Shown here in pieces: positions 16,308 through 27,032 of a stretch of DNA of 37,798 nucleotides. Source of the DNA: JAXLYX01 sp046351215. GTDB taxonomy: Bacteria > Myxococcota_A > Polyangia > Polyangiales > Houyiibacteriaceae. Location of the stretch: the NCBI GenBank assembly GCA_046351215.1, contig JAXLYX010000034.1, positions 1 to 37,798 on the forward strand. Reading direction: 5' to 3'. Made by a program: the position numbers and the translations under genes. Position 1 is the first letter of the stretch. Every line of letters starts with the position of its first letter. Under the pieces are notes generated by a model that was given only the letters and a program-made list of their open reading frames with translations, was not told the origin of the DNA and searched no databases.

Positions 16308-17162
16308 ATGGCTTTCGATCCGGACACCTACGCCTGGGAGCTCGACCTCGACGCCTACCAGCGCACCCTCGCGCGCTCGACGACGAGCCAGACCTGGTTC
16401 CGACCGACCTACGAGGGCTTCGAGAACCTGAGGGGATCCCGCGGCATCATGCTCGTCGCGAACCACGGGCTCCTCGGCTTCGAGCTCATGCCCCTGCTCG
16501 TCGGGGGGTGGGAGGTCGCCGGAAGACCGATCCGCGCGGTCGCGGATCACGTGCTCTTCGCCACCGCGGTCCAGCGGCGTTTCATGGAGGCACGCGGCGC
16601 GGTCGAGGGGACGCCGAAGGTGGCGGACCGCCTCCTCCGGCGCGGCGAGATCCTCTACGTCTGTCCCGGCGGAGCCCGCGAAGCGCTCTCCGAGCCGAAG
16701 GACCGCTACAAGCTCTTCTGGGACCAGAGCCGCGGCTTCGTGCGCTCGTCGATCCGTGCGGGCGCCCCGATCGCGCCCATGGCCATCCTCGGGCACGACG
16801 AGACGTTCCGTCAGCTCCGCACCGCGCCCGAGATGAAGCGGACGCCGCTCGGCAAGCTCGTCGTGAAGGCGTTCGGCGCCAAGTACGTACCTCCCCTCTA
16901 CGTCGGGCTCGGGCCCTTCCCCCTGCCCCAGCAGTTCCACTTCCTCGTCGGCGAGCTCATCGAGGTCCCCGCCGATCCCTCGCTGGCGGACGACCCCGCG
17001 ACGGTCGACGCGCTCCACGAGCAGAGCCGCGTCGCCGTGGAAGCGCTCATCGCGCGCGCGAAGGAACGCCGACAGCGGAGGCTCGCGTCGATGCCGGACG
17101 GCCCCGAGAAGTGGCTCGAGAAGGCCCTGATCCGCGCCGCCGGCGACGGGACGGGGACGTGA
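16308..17162 (+). CDS. MGAT/DGAT2-like lipid acyltransferase
   Basis: A 284-aa LPLAT-superfamily acyltransferase. LVANHGLLGFE contains the catalytic histidine H53, and YVCPGGAREALSEPKDRYKL has the PGGARE signature (120-125) of the monoacyl/diacylglycerol acyltransferase-like branch, with WDQSRGFVRSSIRAGAPIAPMAILG completing the fold. There is no strong transmembrane helix, so it is probably a peripheral membrane enzyme. A role in neutral-lipid or phospholipid synthesis is known for the family; the substrate here is unknown. ATG 16308 is the natural start. It is the second acyltransferase of this broad family within 4 kb (compare 13226-14059), but the two are too divergent to be a recent duplication. 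Confidence 0.82.
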   Translation: MAFDPDTYAWELDLDAYQRTLARSTTSQTWFRPTYEGFENLRGSRGIMLVANHGLLGFELMPLLVGGWEVAGRPIRAVADHVLFATAVQRRFMEARGAVEGTPKVADRLLRRGEILYVCPGGAREALSEPKDRYKLFWDQSRGFVRSSIRAGAPIAPMAILGHDETFRQLRTAPEMKRTPLGKLVVKAFGAKYVPPLYVGLGPFPLPQQFHFLVGELIEVPADPSLADDPATVDALHEQSRVAVEALIARAKERRQRRLASMPDGPEKWLEKALIRAAGDGTGT

Positions 17163-17244
17163 CGCGGCTCGCGTTTCCTCCTGGAATTACCGCTCGCAGC
17201 GCGATCCTCCGCGCCCCGAAGCAGGCGCACGATCGGTCCCGGTC

Positions 17245-17997
17245 GTGTACAATCGCCTCGTGAGCCGTCCTCTCCGCTTCGTCCCGAGCTGCCTCGCGTT
17301 CGTGCTCGCCGCGCTCGGGGTCGGGGCCTGCTCGACGCCCCGCTACGACGTCGAGGTCTCGTTCGCGAGCGACGTGACGCCGTCGGACGTCCGCTTCGTC
17401 GAGCTCCAGCTCCTCCCCTCCTGCCCGAGCGAGGCCGACGTCGCCTCCGGTCAGCCACCGACGGGCGTCATCGTCGCCGGCGTGGGCCTGCGGCAGACGG
17501 AGGCCGCGAGCCTGCCGGGCTTCCAGGACGTCGACCCCGGGACCTACGGCCTCTACGCGCGGGGATTCAACGCGACTTGCACGGCGGTCGCCGCCGGCTG
17601 CGTGACGGTCCACCTCGAGGCACGGGGCTCGAAGCAGCTCGCGGTCGCGCTCGGAGCCACCACGCAGCCCCCGGGCTGCGACACGGGGGTCTGCAACGAC
17701 GGCGAGTGCCAGCTCCCGGACGGCGGGGTCGACTCCGACGCGGGCACGGACGGTGGGACGAACGTCGACGCCTGCCCGACGAATCCCTGCCCCGGCGGGC
17801 AGTACTGCGTCGACCTCCCGAATCCGGCCGCGGGCGACGCGAGCGGAAGGAGCTGCTTCGACCTCACGGTCTGCGGCCAGGGGGAGTACCAGACGAAGGC
17901 GCCGACGCCGACCTCGAACCGCGAGTGCGGCACGTGCTCCGTCTGCAATTCCGGTCAGTTCGAGACGAAGGCCTGCGCGAACGGGAACGGGACGTAG
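17245..17997 (+). CDS. N-terminal part of a cysteine-rich DNRLRE surface lipoprotein (broken by TAG)
   Basis: The first 250 codons of a surface protein that continues in the same frame to 19527 but is cut by TAG at 17995-17997. It has a signal peptide with a good lipobox (VGAC; C29 from GTG 17245, C24 from the alternative GTG 17260), a first domain of about 130 residues in beta-strands with three or more cysteines, an Asp/Gly-rich linker (GVDSDAGTDGGTN), and the first cysteine-rich repeat. The reading frame, codon bias and protein similarity continue unbroken beyond the stop, so this is one gene with a nonsense codon rather than two genes. It could be a real mutation, a sequencing error or a readthrough site. 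No known enzyme domain is present; binding or adhesion is likely. Confidence 0.75.
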   Translation: MYNRLVSRPLRFVPSCLAFVLAALGVGACSTPRYDVEVSFASDVTPSDVRFVELQLLPSCPSEADVASGQPPTGVIVAGVGLRQTEAASLPGFQDVDPGTYGLYARGFNATCTAVAAGCVTVHLEARGSKQLAVALGATTQPPGCDTGVCNDGECQLPDGGVDSDAGTDGGTNVDACPTNPCPGGQYCVDLPNPAAGDASGRSCFDLTVCGQGEYQTKAPTPTSNRECGTCSVCNSGQFETKACANGNGT

Positions 17998-18990
17998 GAC
18001 CGCGTCTGCACCCCGCTCACGAGCTGCGGGACCAACTCGTACATGACGACCGCCCCGACACCGACGAGCGACCGTGTCTGCAGCGCGTGCACGACCTGCG
18101 GACCGACGCAGTACCAGACGACCGACTGCGCGAACGGCAACTCGATGCAGAACCGCGTCTGCGCCTCGCTCACGAACTGCGGGACGGGGCAGTACGAGAG
18201 CCAGCCGCCGACCTCCACCGCCGACCGCACGTGCGGCAATTGCGTCGCCTCCTGCGGCAGCGGCTTCTACGAGAGCCAGGCCTGCGCGAACGGGAACGGA
18301 GCCTCGTACCGCATCTGCTCGGCGTGCGACCCCATGTGCCTCGGCCGCTGCAACGGACCGACCGCGGGCGACTGCACCGCCTGCCCGTCGGGCCAGTTCT
18401 TCAACGGGGCCACGTGCGTGACCCTGACCGATTGCGGCTCCAACCAATACCAGACGCTCGCTCCCGGCCCGAACAACGACCGCGTCTGCGGCTCGTGCAC
18501 GACGTGCGGCTCGGGCACCTACGAGAGCCAGGCCTGCGCGAACGGGAACTCCCCACAGAACCGGGTCTGCAGCCCGGTCTCGGACTGCTCGACGGGCCAG
18601 TACCAGCTCGCCGCGCCGACGCCGACGACCGACCGCGTCTGCACCGCGTGCACGAGCCCCTGCGGGGCCGGCACGTACGAGAGCCAGGCCTGCGCGAACG
18701 GCAACGGCACGCTCGACCGCGTCTGCACGCCCCTCACGAACTGCGGCACCGGGCAGTACATGAGCGTGGCGCCGACGGCGACGACCGACCGGATTTGCTC
18801 GGGCTGCACCACGTGCACGACCAGCCAGTACCAGACGCAGGCCTGCGCCGACGGGAACGTCGCCCAGAACCGCACCTGCGCGGCCTGCGACGCGAGCTGC
18901 GCGACCTGCGACGGCGCGGGCGCGACCCATTGCACGAGCTGTCGCACGGGCGGCTCGCTCTCGAACGGCCAGTGCACCTACACGTGCACG
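17851..18990 (+). repeat. Six ephrin-receptor/TNFR-like cysteine-rich repeats of about 51 residues
   Basis: The block C-x-x-x-(T/S)-x-C-(G/S)...P-T-x-T-x-x-R-x-C-x-x-C...(A/D)CA(N/D)GN recurs six times. The TGCGC(G/C) of each copy begins at 17974, 18127, 18283, 18535, 18691 and 18844, so unit spacings are 153, 156, 252, 156 and 153 bp. The long unit carries an extra 32 residues resembling a furin-like cysteine module (CLGRCNGPTAGDCTACPSG). DNA identity between units is high, so the array could expand or contract by recombination. Confidence 0.8.
17995..17997 (+). other. In-frame nonsense codon TAG within the cysteine-rich repeat gene
   Basis: TAG lies 21 bases after the TGCGCG landmark of repeat 1. 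At the same place the other repeats read CAG (18148-18150), TCG (18304-18306), CAG (18556-18558), CTC (18712-18714) and CAG (18865-18867). CAG to TAG is a single C-to-T change. TAG also ends at least four genes in this window (6959, 4226, 37467, 37464), so it is a normal stop here. Confidence 0.85.
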
Positions 18991-19527
18991 CTGACGTCGG
19001 CAGCCGACGGCTATTCGACGAACTACCTCTCGAACCAGTCGAACGGCCACGGCACCTCGATGGCGACGACGAACGACGGGTCGACCTACAACCGTTCGTA
19101 CGTGCGCTTCGACGTCGCGGGTGGGACCTGCGCCGAGGGCGGGACGATTCCCGCCGGCTCCACGATTCTCTCCGCGTCGATGCAGATCGTCCGCCTCGGC
19201 GGCTGCGGCACGTGCGGCACGGGCCACGATCTCCGGCGTATCACGACGTCTTGGACCGAGGACACGATCCCGGTCGGCGCGGGCCCGAGCGTCAGCGGGA
19301 CGCAGACGACGACGTTCAACGCCGGGGCGTCGGGCGCGACCACCTCCGTGACGGGCGGCACGATGGCGACCGACGTCCAGTCCTTCCTCGACTCGAGCGC
19401 GACGAACTACGGCTGGCGCTTCACGCAGACGTCCGGCGCGGCGAACAACGCCGATCCGTACACGTGGGGCACGCGCGAGAACACGACGGCAGGCAATCGT
19501 CCCCGCCTCGTCGTCACCTACCGCTGA
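18043..19527 (+). CDS. C-terminal part of the cysteine-rich DNRLRE surface protein
   Basis: The remainder of the interrupted gene, in the same frame as 17245-17997 (open from 17998; first ATG 18043, 494 codons to the stop). Five more cysteine-rich repeats are followed from about residue 315 by a DNRLRE-type domain of about 180 residues: YVRFDVAGGTCAEGGTIPAGS, ILSASMQIVRL, ITTSWTEDTI, FLDSSATNYGWRFTQTSG and the C-terminal PRLVVTYR. DNRLRE domains are extracellular beta-sandwich modules common in large bacterial surface proteins. Without the upstream part this fragment has no signal peptide and no evident ribosome-binding site, so it would not be exported on its own. It probably works only as part of the full 760-codon protein. 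Confidence 0.75.
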   Translation: MTTAPTPTSDRVCSACTTCGPTQYQTTDCANGNSMQNRVCASLTNCGTGQYESQPPTSTADRTCGNCVASCGSGFYESQACANGNGASYRICSACDPMCLGRCNGPTAGDCTACPSGQFFNGATCVTLTDCGSNQYQTLAPGPNNDRVCGSCTTCGSGTYESQACANGNSPQNRVCSPVSDCSTGQYQLAAPTPTTDRVCTACTSPCGAGTYESQACANGNGTLDRVCTPLTNCGTGQYMSVAPTATTDRICSGCTTCTTSQYQTQACADGNVAQNRTCAACDASCATCDGAGATHCTSCRTGGSLSNGQCTYTCTLTSAADGYSTNYLSNQSNGHGTSMATTNDGSTYNRSYVRFDVAGGTCAEGGTIPAGSTILSASMQIVRLGGCGTCGTGHDLRRITTSWTEDTIPVGAGPSVSGTQTTTFNAGASGATTSVTGGTMATDVQSFLDSSATNYGWRFTQTSGAANNADPYTWGTRENTTAGNRPRLVVTYR

Positions 19528-19552
19528 GCCCCGCAGGGCCGAACCGGCTCAG
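19524..19552. terminator. Symmetric hairpin spanning both stop codons of convergent genes
   Basis: CTGAGCC (19524-19530) and GGCTCAG (19546-19552) are a perfect 7-bp inverted repeat with a 15-base loop. The left arm contains the TGA of the surface-protein gene and the right arm contains the TGA of the opposing kinase gene, read on the other strand. It could terminate both transcripts. Confidence 0.4.
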
Positions 19553-21447
19553 GGAGCCGCGGGCGTCGGGAACTCGACGCGGCGACGGGTCGCGGTGCCG
19601 CTCTCGATGTGGACCGTGACGACCTGCGAGCGGCCGTCGGCCGTGGTCAGCTCGAGACGATGATCCCCCGCCGGCAGCTCGAGGCGTGCGAGCGGGGTCT
19701 CGCCGAGCACGCGCCCACCGAGCCGGACGGTCGCGGGAGGGATCGCGAGGAGGCTGAGCGTGCCCGGAGCCGTGGGCTCGGCGGGTGCCGCGGGCTCCGG
19801 GGCTCGGGGGCGGGGGGGCTCCGGAACGGCCACGGGCGCGGGGGCGGCGGCCTGCGCGGGCTCCGGCGACGGGCCCGGCGTGGGCGTGGCGGGGACGGCG
19901 CCGGGCCTTGCCGCGGCCGCACGGGGCCCGGGCGGGACCGGAGCCGTGGGCTCGGCCGGAAGGGCCGCCGTCGGCGGCTCCATGGCGCTCGGCGTGGCCC
20001 GCGCCGTATCCCGGTCGGAAGCCGCCGGTTCGGGCGACGGAGCGCCGATGCTCGGAGGTGCAACGACCTCGTCGCGCGTCTCGACGGCCACGTCGGGCCG
20101 CGGATGGGCGACGAGCGCGACGCCCACGGCGACGAGGGCCGCGAGCAGCGAGAGGACGAGGGCGCGCTTGCGCCGATGCGCCACGATGTGGCGTGCGTCC
20201 TCGTCGGACTCGTCCGCGTCGGCGTCGGCTGCCGACGGGAACGCAGGGATGTCGGGGTGGGATCCGCCCGGCGCGAGCTGCCGTGCGACGACGGTGGCGG
20301 CATCGCCCGAGACCGTCGGGGCCTGCGCCCCGACGGAGGGACCGTCGGTCGTCCCGGGCGGCCAGACCACCGTCGGGTCCGACGGTCCGATCGCGTGATC
20401 GGCGCGCGCGCGGATCGAGCTCAGCGTGGTTCCGCTGGGCTCCTCGAGCCCCTCCTCCGCCGACTCGCCGCGGAGCAGCGCCTCCCCGCGCTCGATGTGC
20501 GAGGCGAAGTGCTCGTGCATCCACCGCTTCACCTGCGAGGCGCCCGCGGGCTTGCCGAGCGAGTACATGAACGTCTCGAGGTCCTCGGCGAGCGCCTCGG
20601 CCGAGGGATAGCGGAGGGTCACGTCGCGCTCGAGGCAGCGCATGACGATGGCCTCGAGCTCGGGCGGATAGTCCGTCCGGACCTCCGAGGGTCGCGGCAC
20701 GGGCTTGTGGAGGACGCGAGCGATGGTGGCGCCGTCGTTGTCGGCGCGGAAGAGGCGGCGCCCGACGGTCGTCTCCCAGAGGACGACGCCGAGGGCCCAG
20801 ACGTCCGTGCGGCGGTCGACGTTCTCGCCGTCGTACTGCTCGGGCGACATGTACGGGAGCTTGCCCTTGACCTCGTTGGTCCCCGTGACGGTGAGGCGCC
20901 CCCGCGCGCGGGCGACGCCGAAATCGACGACCTTCGTCAGGCCGTCGTAGAGCACGAAGATGTTCTGCGGCGAGACGTCGCGGTGCACCACGCCGAGGGG
21001 ATGTCCGTCGGGACCGCGGAGCTCGTGGGCCGCGTGCAGGCCGCGCGCGGCGTCGTGGACGATGCGCGCGGCGAGCCAGAACGGGACGCCGCCTTCGGCG
21101 CGCGCGGCCCGGAGCACCGAGGAGAGCGACTCTCCCTGCAGGAACTCCATCACGAGGTACGGGGTCCCGTCCTCTTCGCCGAAGTCGGCCACGGCGCAGA
21201 CGTTCGGATGGTGGATGAGCGCGGCGACGCGGGCCTCGTCGAGGAACATCTCGACGAAGCGGCGATCCTTCTTGAGGTGCGGGTGGATCCGCTTCACCGC
21301 GACGACCTTCTCGAAGCCGTGCGGCCCCGTGAGGCTCGCCAGGTACACGGTGGCCATGCCGCCGCTCGCGAGCTCGCGCCGGAGCGCGTACCGCCCGACC
21401 GTGCCGAGGGACTTCCCGGCCTGGGGGTCGTTCGGCTGCTCGTTCAC
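19549..21447 (-). CDS. Ser/Thr protein kinase with C-terminal PEGA domain
   Basis: A 632-aa kinase. The cytoplasmic kinase domain spans about 18-310: loop ELASGGMATVYLA, ATP lysine K52, VVHRDVSPQNIF with catalytic D157, DFG with D175, GKLPYMSPEQ and RRTDVWALGV. A disordered region follows, then a transmembrane helix (ALVLSLLAALVAVGVALVA, about 440-460), a long Pro/Ala-rich periplasmic linker, and a C-terminal PEGA domain (LSLLAIPPATVRLGGRVLGETPL..LELPAGDHRLEL). HRDxSPQN and the PEGA tail are typical of myxobacterial kinases. GTG 21447 overlaps the stop of the upstream TPR gene (GTGA), so the two are co-translated and that protein is the best candidate for a partner. No catalytic residue is missing. 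Confidence 0.92.
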   Translation of the reverse strand: MNEQPNDPQAGKSLGTVGRYALRRELASGGMATVYLASLTGPHGFEKVVAVKRIHPHLKKDRRFVEMFLDEARVAALIHHPNVCAVADFGEEDGTPYLVMEFLQGESLSSVLRAARAEGGVPFWLAARIVHDAARGLHAAHELRGPDGHPLGVVHRDVSPQNIFVLYDGLTKVVDFGVARARGRLTVTGTNEVKGKLPYMSPEQYDGENVDRRTDVWALGVVLWETTVGRRLFRADNDGATIARVLHKPVPRPSEVRTDYPPELEAIVMRCLERDVTLRYPSAEALAEDLETFMYSLGKPAGASQVKRWMHEHFASHIERGEALLRGESAEEGLEEPSGTTLSSIRARADHAIGPSDPTVVWPPGTTDGPSVGAQAPTVSGDAATVVARQLAPGGSHPDIPAFPSAADADADESDEDARHIVAHRRKRALVLSLLAALVAVGVALVAHPRPDVAVETRDEVVAPPSIGAPSPEPAASDRDTARATPSAMEPPTAALPAEPTAPVPPGPRAAAARPGAVPATPTPGPSPEPAQAAAPAPVAVPEPPRPRAPEPAAPAEPTAPGTLSLLAIPPATVRLGGRVLGETPLARLELPAGDHRLELTTADGRSQVVTVHIESGTATRRRVEFPTPAAP

Positions 21448-22238
21448 CAACCCACCACCGTCGTCCCGCTGAACGAGGCGGGCTGGTTGTGGTTGTGGAC
21501 GACGACGCCGGCCACGGCACCAGCGGCCGCGGCGAGCGCCACCGAACCGACGATCCACGGCCATCGCTTGCGGCGGGGCTCGCCGTCGCTCGCCATCCCG
21601 CTCTCGGCCGCCCGCGCCGGCAGGTGCAGCTCGCGCGACACGGTGAGCAGGACCGCGCCGGCCGCCGTCCGGAGCTCGGCCACGCAGACGACGTCGGCGT
21701 CGGGCACGACCACGACCTCGACGGAAGGCGGCTGGCCCGTGGCCTCCTCGCTGCCGCAACGGAGCACGAGGCGGGCGTCGAGCGCCGGCGGAGCCGGATC
21801 GAGGACGCTCACCACGGTCACGGAGGCGCCGCGGACCAAGGCGCCGCGCGGCTCGACCGTCAGCTCGGCCCGGCGGTCACCGAGCCGACGTCGCGCCATG
21901 CGGAAGAGGTCCTCGGCGCCCCGAGGCGCGCCTTCGGGCGGCTCGGCGCGTGGGTCGAGGGCCACGGCGGCCTCGGCATGGGCCCGCGCCTCCTCGGGCT
22001 CGCCGAGCGCGAGGTGGATCGCCGCGAGGTAGCGGTGCGCGTCGACCGCATGGGCGGCCGTCAGGGTCGGGCTCGCGAGCACGCCGCGGAACTCGTCCCG
22101 CGACGCCTCGAAGTCCGCATCGAACCAGCGACCGCGCGCTTCCTCGATGTCCTGGGCGCGCGCCGCGCCGGCCACCCCGACGAGAGCGCACGCGAGCGAT
22201 GCGTGGAGCACGAACGGGAGCAGACGACCGGGCGACAT
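21444..22238 (-). CDS. Exported TPR-containing protein paired with the PEGA kinase
   Basis: A 264-aa protein with a signal peptide (LLPFVLHASLACALVGVAGAARAQ), two TPR-like helix pairs (ARGRWFDADFEASRDEFRGVL; HRYLAAIHLALGEPEEARAH, AEAAVALDP), a beta-rich segment (AELTVEPRGALVRGASVTVVS, LVLRCGSEEATG), and a C-terminal transmembrane helix (WIVGSVALAAAAGAVAGVVV). This layout, TPRs plus a carbohydrate-binding-like or PEGA-like segment and a C-terminal anchor, is common next to Ser/Thr kinases in myxobacteria. Its stop overlaps the kinase start by 4 nt. ATG 22238 is chosen; GTG 22247 would add three residues. It probably acts in the periplasm near the PEGA domain of the kinase, which is inference. 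Confidence 0.7.
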   Translation of the reverse strand: MSPGRLLPFVLHASLACALVGVAGAARAQDIEEARGRWFDADFEASRDEFRGVLASPTLTAAHAVDAHRYLAAIHLALGEPEEARAHAEAAVALDPRAEPPEGAPRGAEDLFRMARRRLGDRRAELTVEPRGALVRGASVTVVSVLDPAPPALDARLVLRCGSEEATGQPPSVEVVVVPDADVVCVAELRTAAGAVLLTVSRELHLPARAAESGMASDGEPRRKRWPWIVGSVALAAAAGAVAGVVVHNHNQPASFSGTTVVGW

Positions 22239-22444
22239 CCGGGTCACAGGGTATCACGGCGATCGAGCCCAGCGCATGTGTCCACTCGGCCTCGCGCGTG
22301 GGATGACACGCACGCGCAACCCGCGTCGCGCGACGTCACGTTCCGTCGCTCGGGCCCGAGGGTCCGAAGGCCGGCGCCCGTGGGGGGCGACGCCTCCCGC
22401 CAGGACGTCGTATGATTGGGCACGGAGGAAGAGAAGCCGGCACC
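22239..22444. promoter_or_regulatory. Divergent region between the TPR protein and the kinase-ATPase gene
   Basis: These 206 bp contain no supported gene and should carry two divergent promoters. GGAGGAAGAG around 22424-22433 lies upstream of the ATG at 22445; an earlier in-frame ATG at 22412 is less likely. No operator repeat stands out. Confidence 0.25.
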
Positions 22445-26389
<3,945 letters not shown>

Positions 26390-26404
26390 TCGCGCCCGGC
26401 GCGA
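26390..26404. terminator. GC palindrome immediately after the kinase-ATPase stop
   Basis: TCGCGCC (26390-26396) and GGCGCGA (26398-26404) are a perfect inverted repeat with a one-base centre (in practice a 5-bp stem with a 5-base loop). It begins the base after the TGA at 26387-26389 and precedes the convergent gene ending at 26418. Confidence 0.4.
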
Positions 26405-26417
26405 CCCAGGCCGGAGG

Positions 26418-26852
26418 TCAGTGCGTCTCGAGCCAGCGTCGCGCGGCCGCGGGAAGAACGATTCCCTTCGTGCCCGCGTGCTCGTCGAGGAACGCGAGCG
26501 CCTCGCGCGTCGTGCCGAACGACTTCGTCGGAGAGCTCGGCGGAGAGAGCCAGAGGGCGGCGGTGATGGCCCCGCGCATCAGGGCCGAGCTCACGATCAG
26601 CCCGTCGCAGGCCTTGTGCTGGCGCGCCAGGCGACGCGCGGTCTCGTCGCCGAGCCAGTCGCCGAACATCTTCCGCTGCACGGCATTCGCCGCCGTCGAC
26701 ATGCCCCGTGTGTCCACCACGTGGACGAAGGCCGGCCCGCGAGCGAGCAGGCCATCGAACTCCGCGATGTACGCCCGCACGTCGTCGTCGGTGAGTTGGT
26801 CGCCGACGAGACGGCTGACGACCAGCGGGAAGAGCGAGGAGTCGATCGACAT
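26418..26852 (-). CDS. SpoIIAA/STAS-like small protein, paralogue B
   Basis: A 144-aa cytoplasmic protein of the same family as the genes at 11251-11700 and 31454-31894. Shared landmarks are FPLVVSRLVGDQLTDDDVRAYI, FVHVVDTRG, AVQRKMFGDWL, SALMRGAITAALWLSPP and EALAFLDEH. Here the helix between the DW motif and the RGAITA motif carries extra basic residues (ARRLARQHKA). I chose ATG 26852 because it puts FPLV at residue 8, as in the paralogues; an in-frame ATG about 50 bp upstream is possible. Function is unknown. The family's pattern fits a small alpha/beta sandwich of the STAS/SpoIIAA type, but the identification is by eye. It is convergent with the kinase-ATPase and divergent from the histidine kinase. 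Confidence 0.72.
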   Translation of the reverse strand: MSIDSSLFPLVVSRLVGDQLTDDDVRAYIAEFDGLLARGPAFVHVVDTRGMSTAANAVQRKMFGDWLGDETARRLARQHKACDGLIVSSALMRGAITAALWLSPPSSPTKSFGTTREALAFLDEHAGTKGIVLPAAARRWLETH

Positions 26853-27032
26853 GCTGCGCCGGGGAGGGGGCAGCGTGGGATGGTCGAGGGGCCGGGTCAT
26901 CGAGGGCGCGAGCGAGCATACCCCTGATGGCTCGGGTTCGGGAGTCGGCTCGCATCCCGCGAGGGTTCCGCAACGGAACCTGCTGAGAGCGATCCCGGAC
27001 CGTGCGCGATCCGCGATATCCTCCGCCACGAG
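26853..27032. promoter_or_regulatory. Divergent region between paralogue B and the histidine kinase
   Basis: These 180 bp hold no supported gene and should contain both promoters. I see no clear operator; the GATATC around 27015 is the least GC-rich spot close to the histidine kinase start. Confidence 0.2.

Noticed and set aside
13226..17162. Recent tandem duplication of acyltransferase genes
   Set aside because: The two proteins share only superfamily-level motifs; their acceptor motifs differ (YPGTDHDS versus PGGARE), so they are distinct branches.
17228..17247. Inverted repeat CACGA...TCGTG around the possible start of the surface-protein gene
   Set aside because: Five-base arms with a ten-base spacer are expected by chance at this GC content, and the true start is uncertain.
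17995..17997. Genetic recoding of UAG as an amino acid
   Set aside because: UAG ends at least four other genes in the window with no extension resembling protein, so it is an ordinary stop.
17851..18990. Regularly spaced repeats that could suggest a CRISPR array
   Set aside because: The unit is about 153 bp, all within an open frame, with spacings divisible by three and conserved cysteines. It is a protein repeat.
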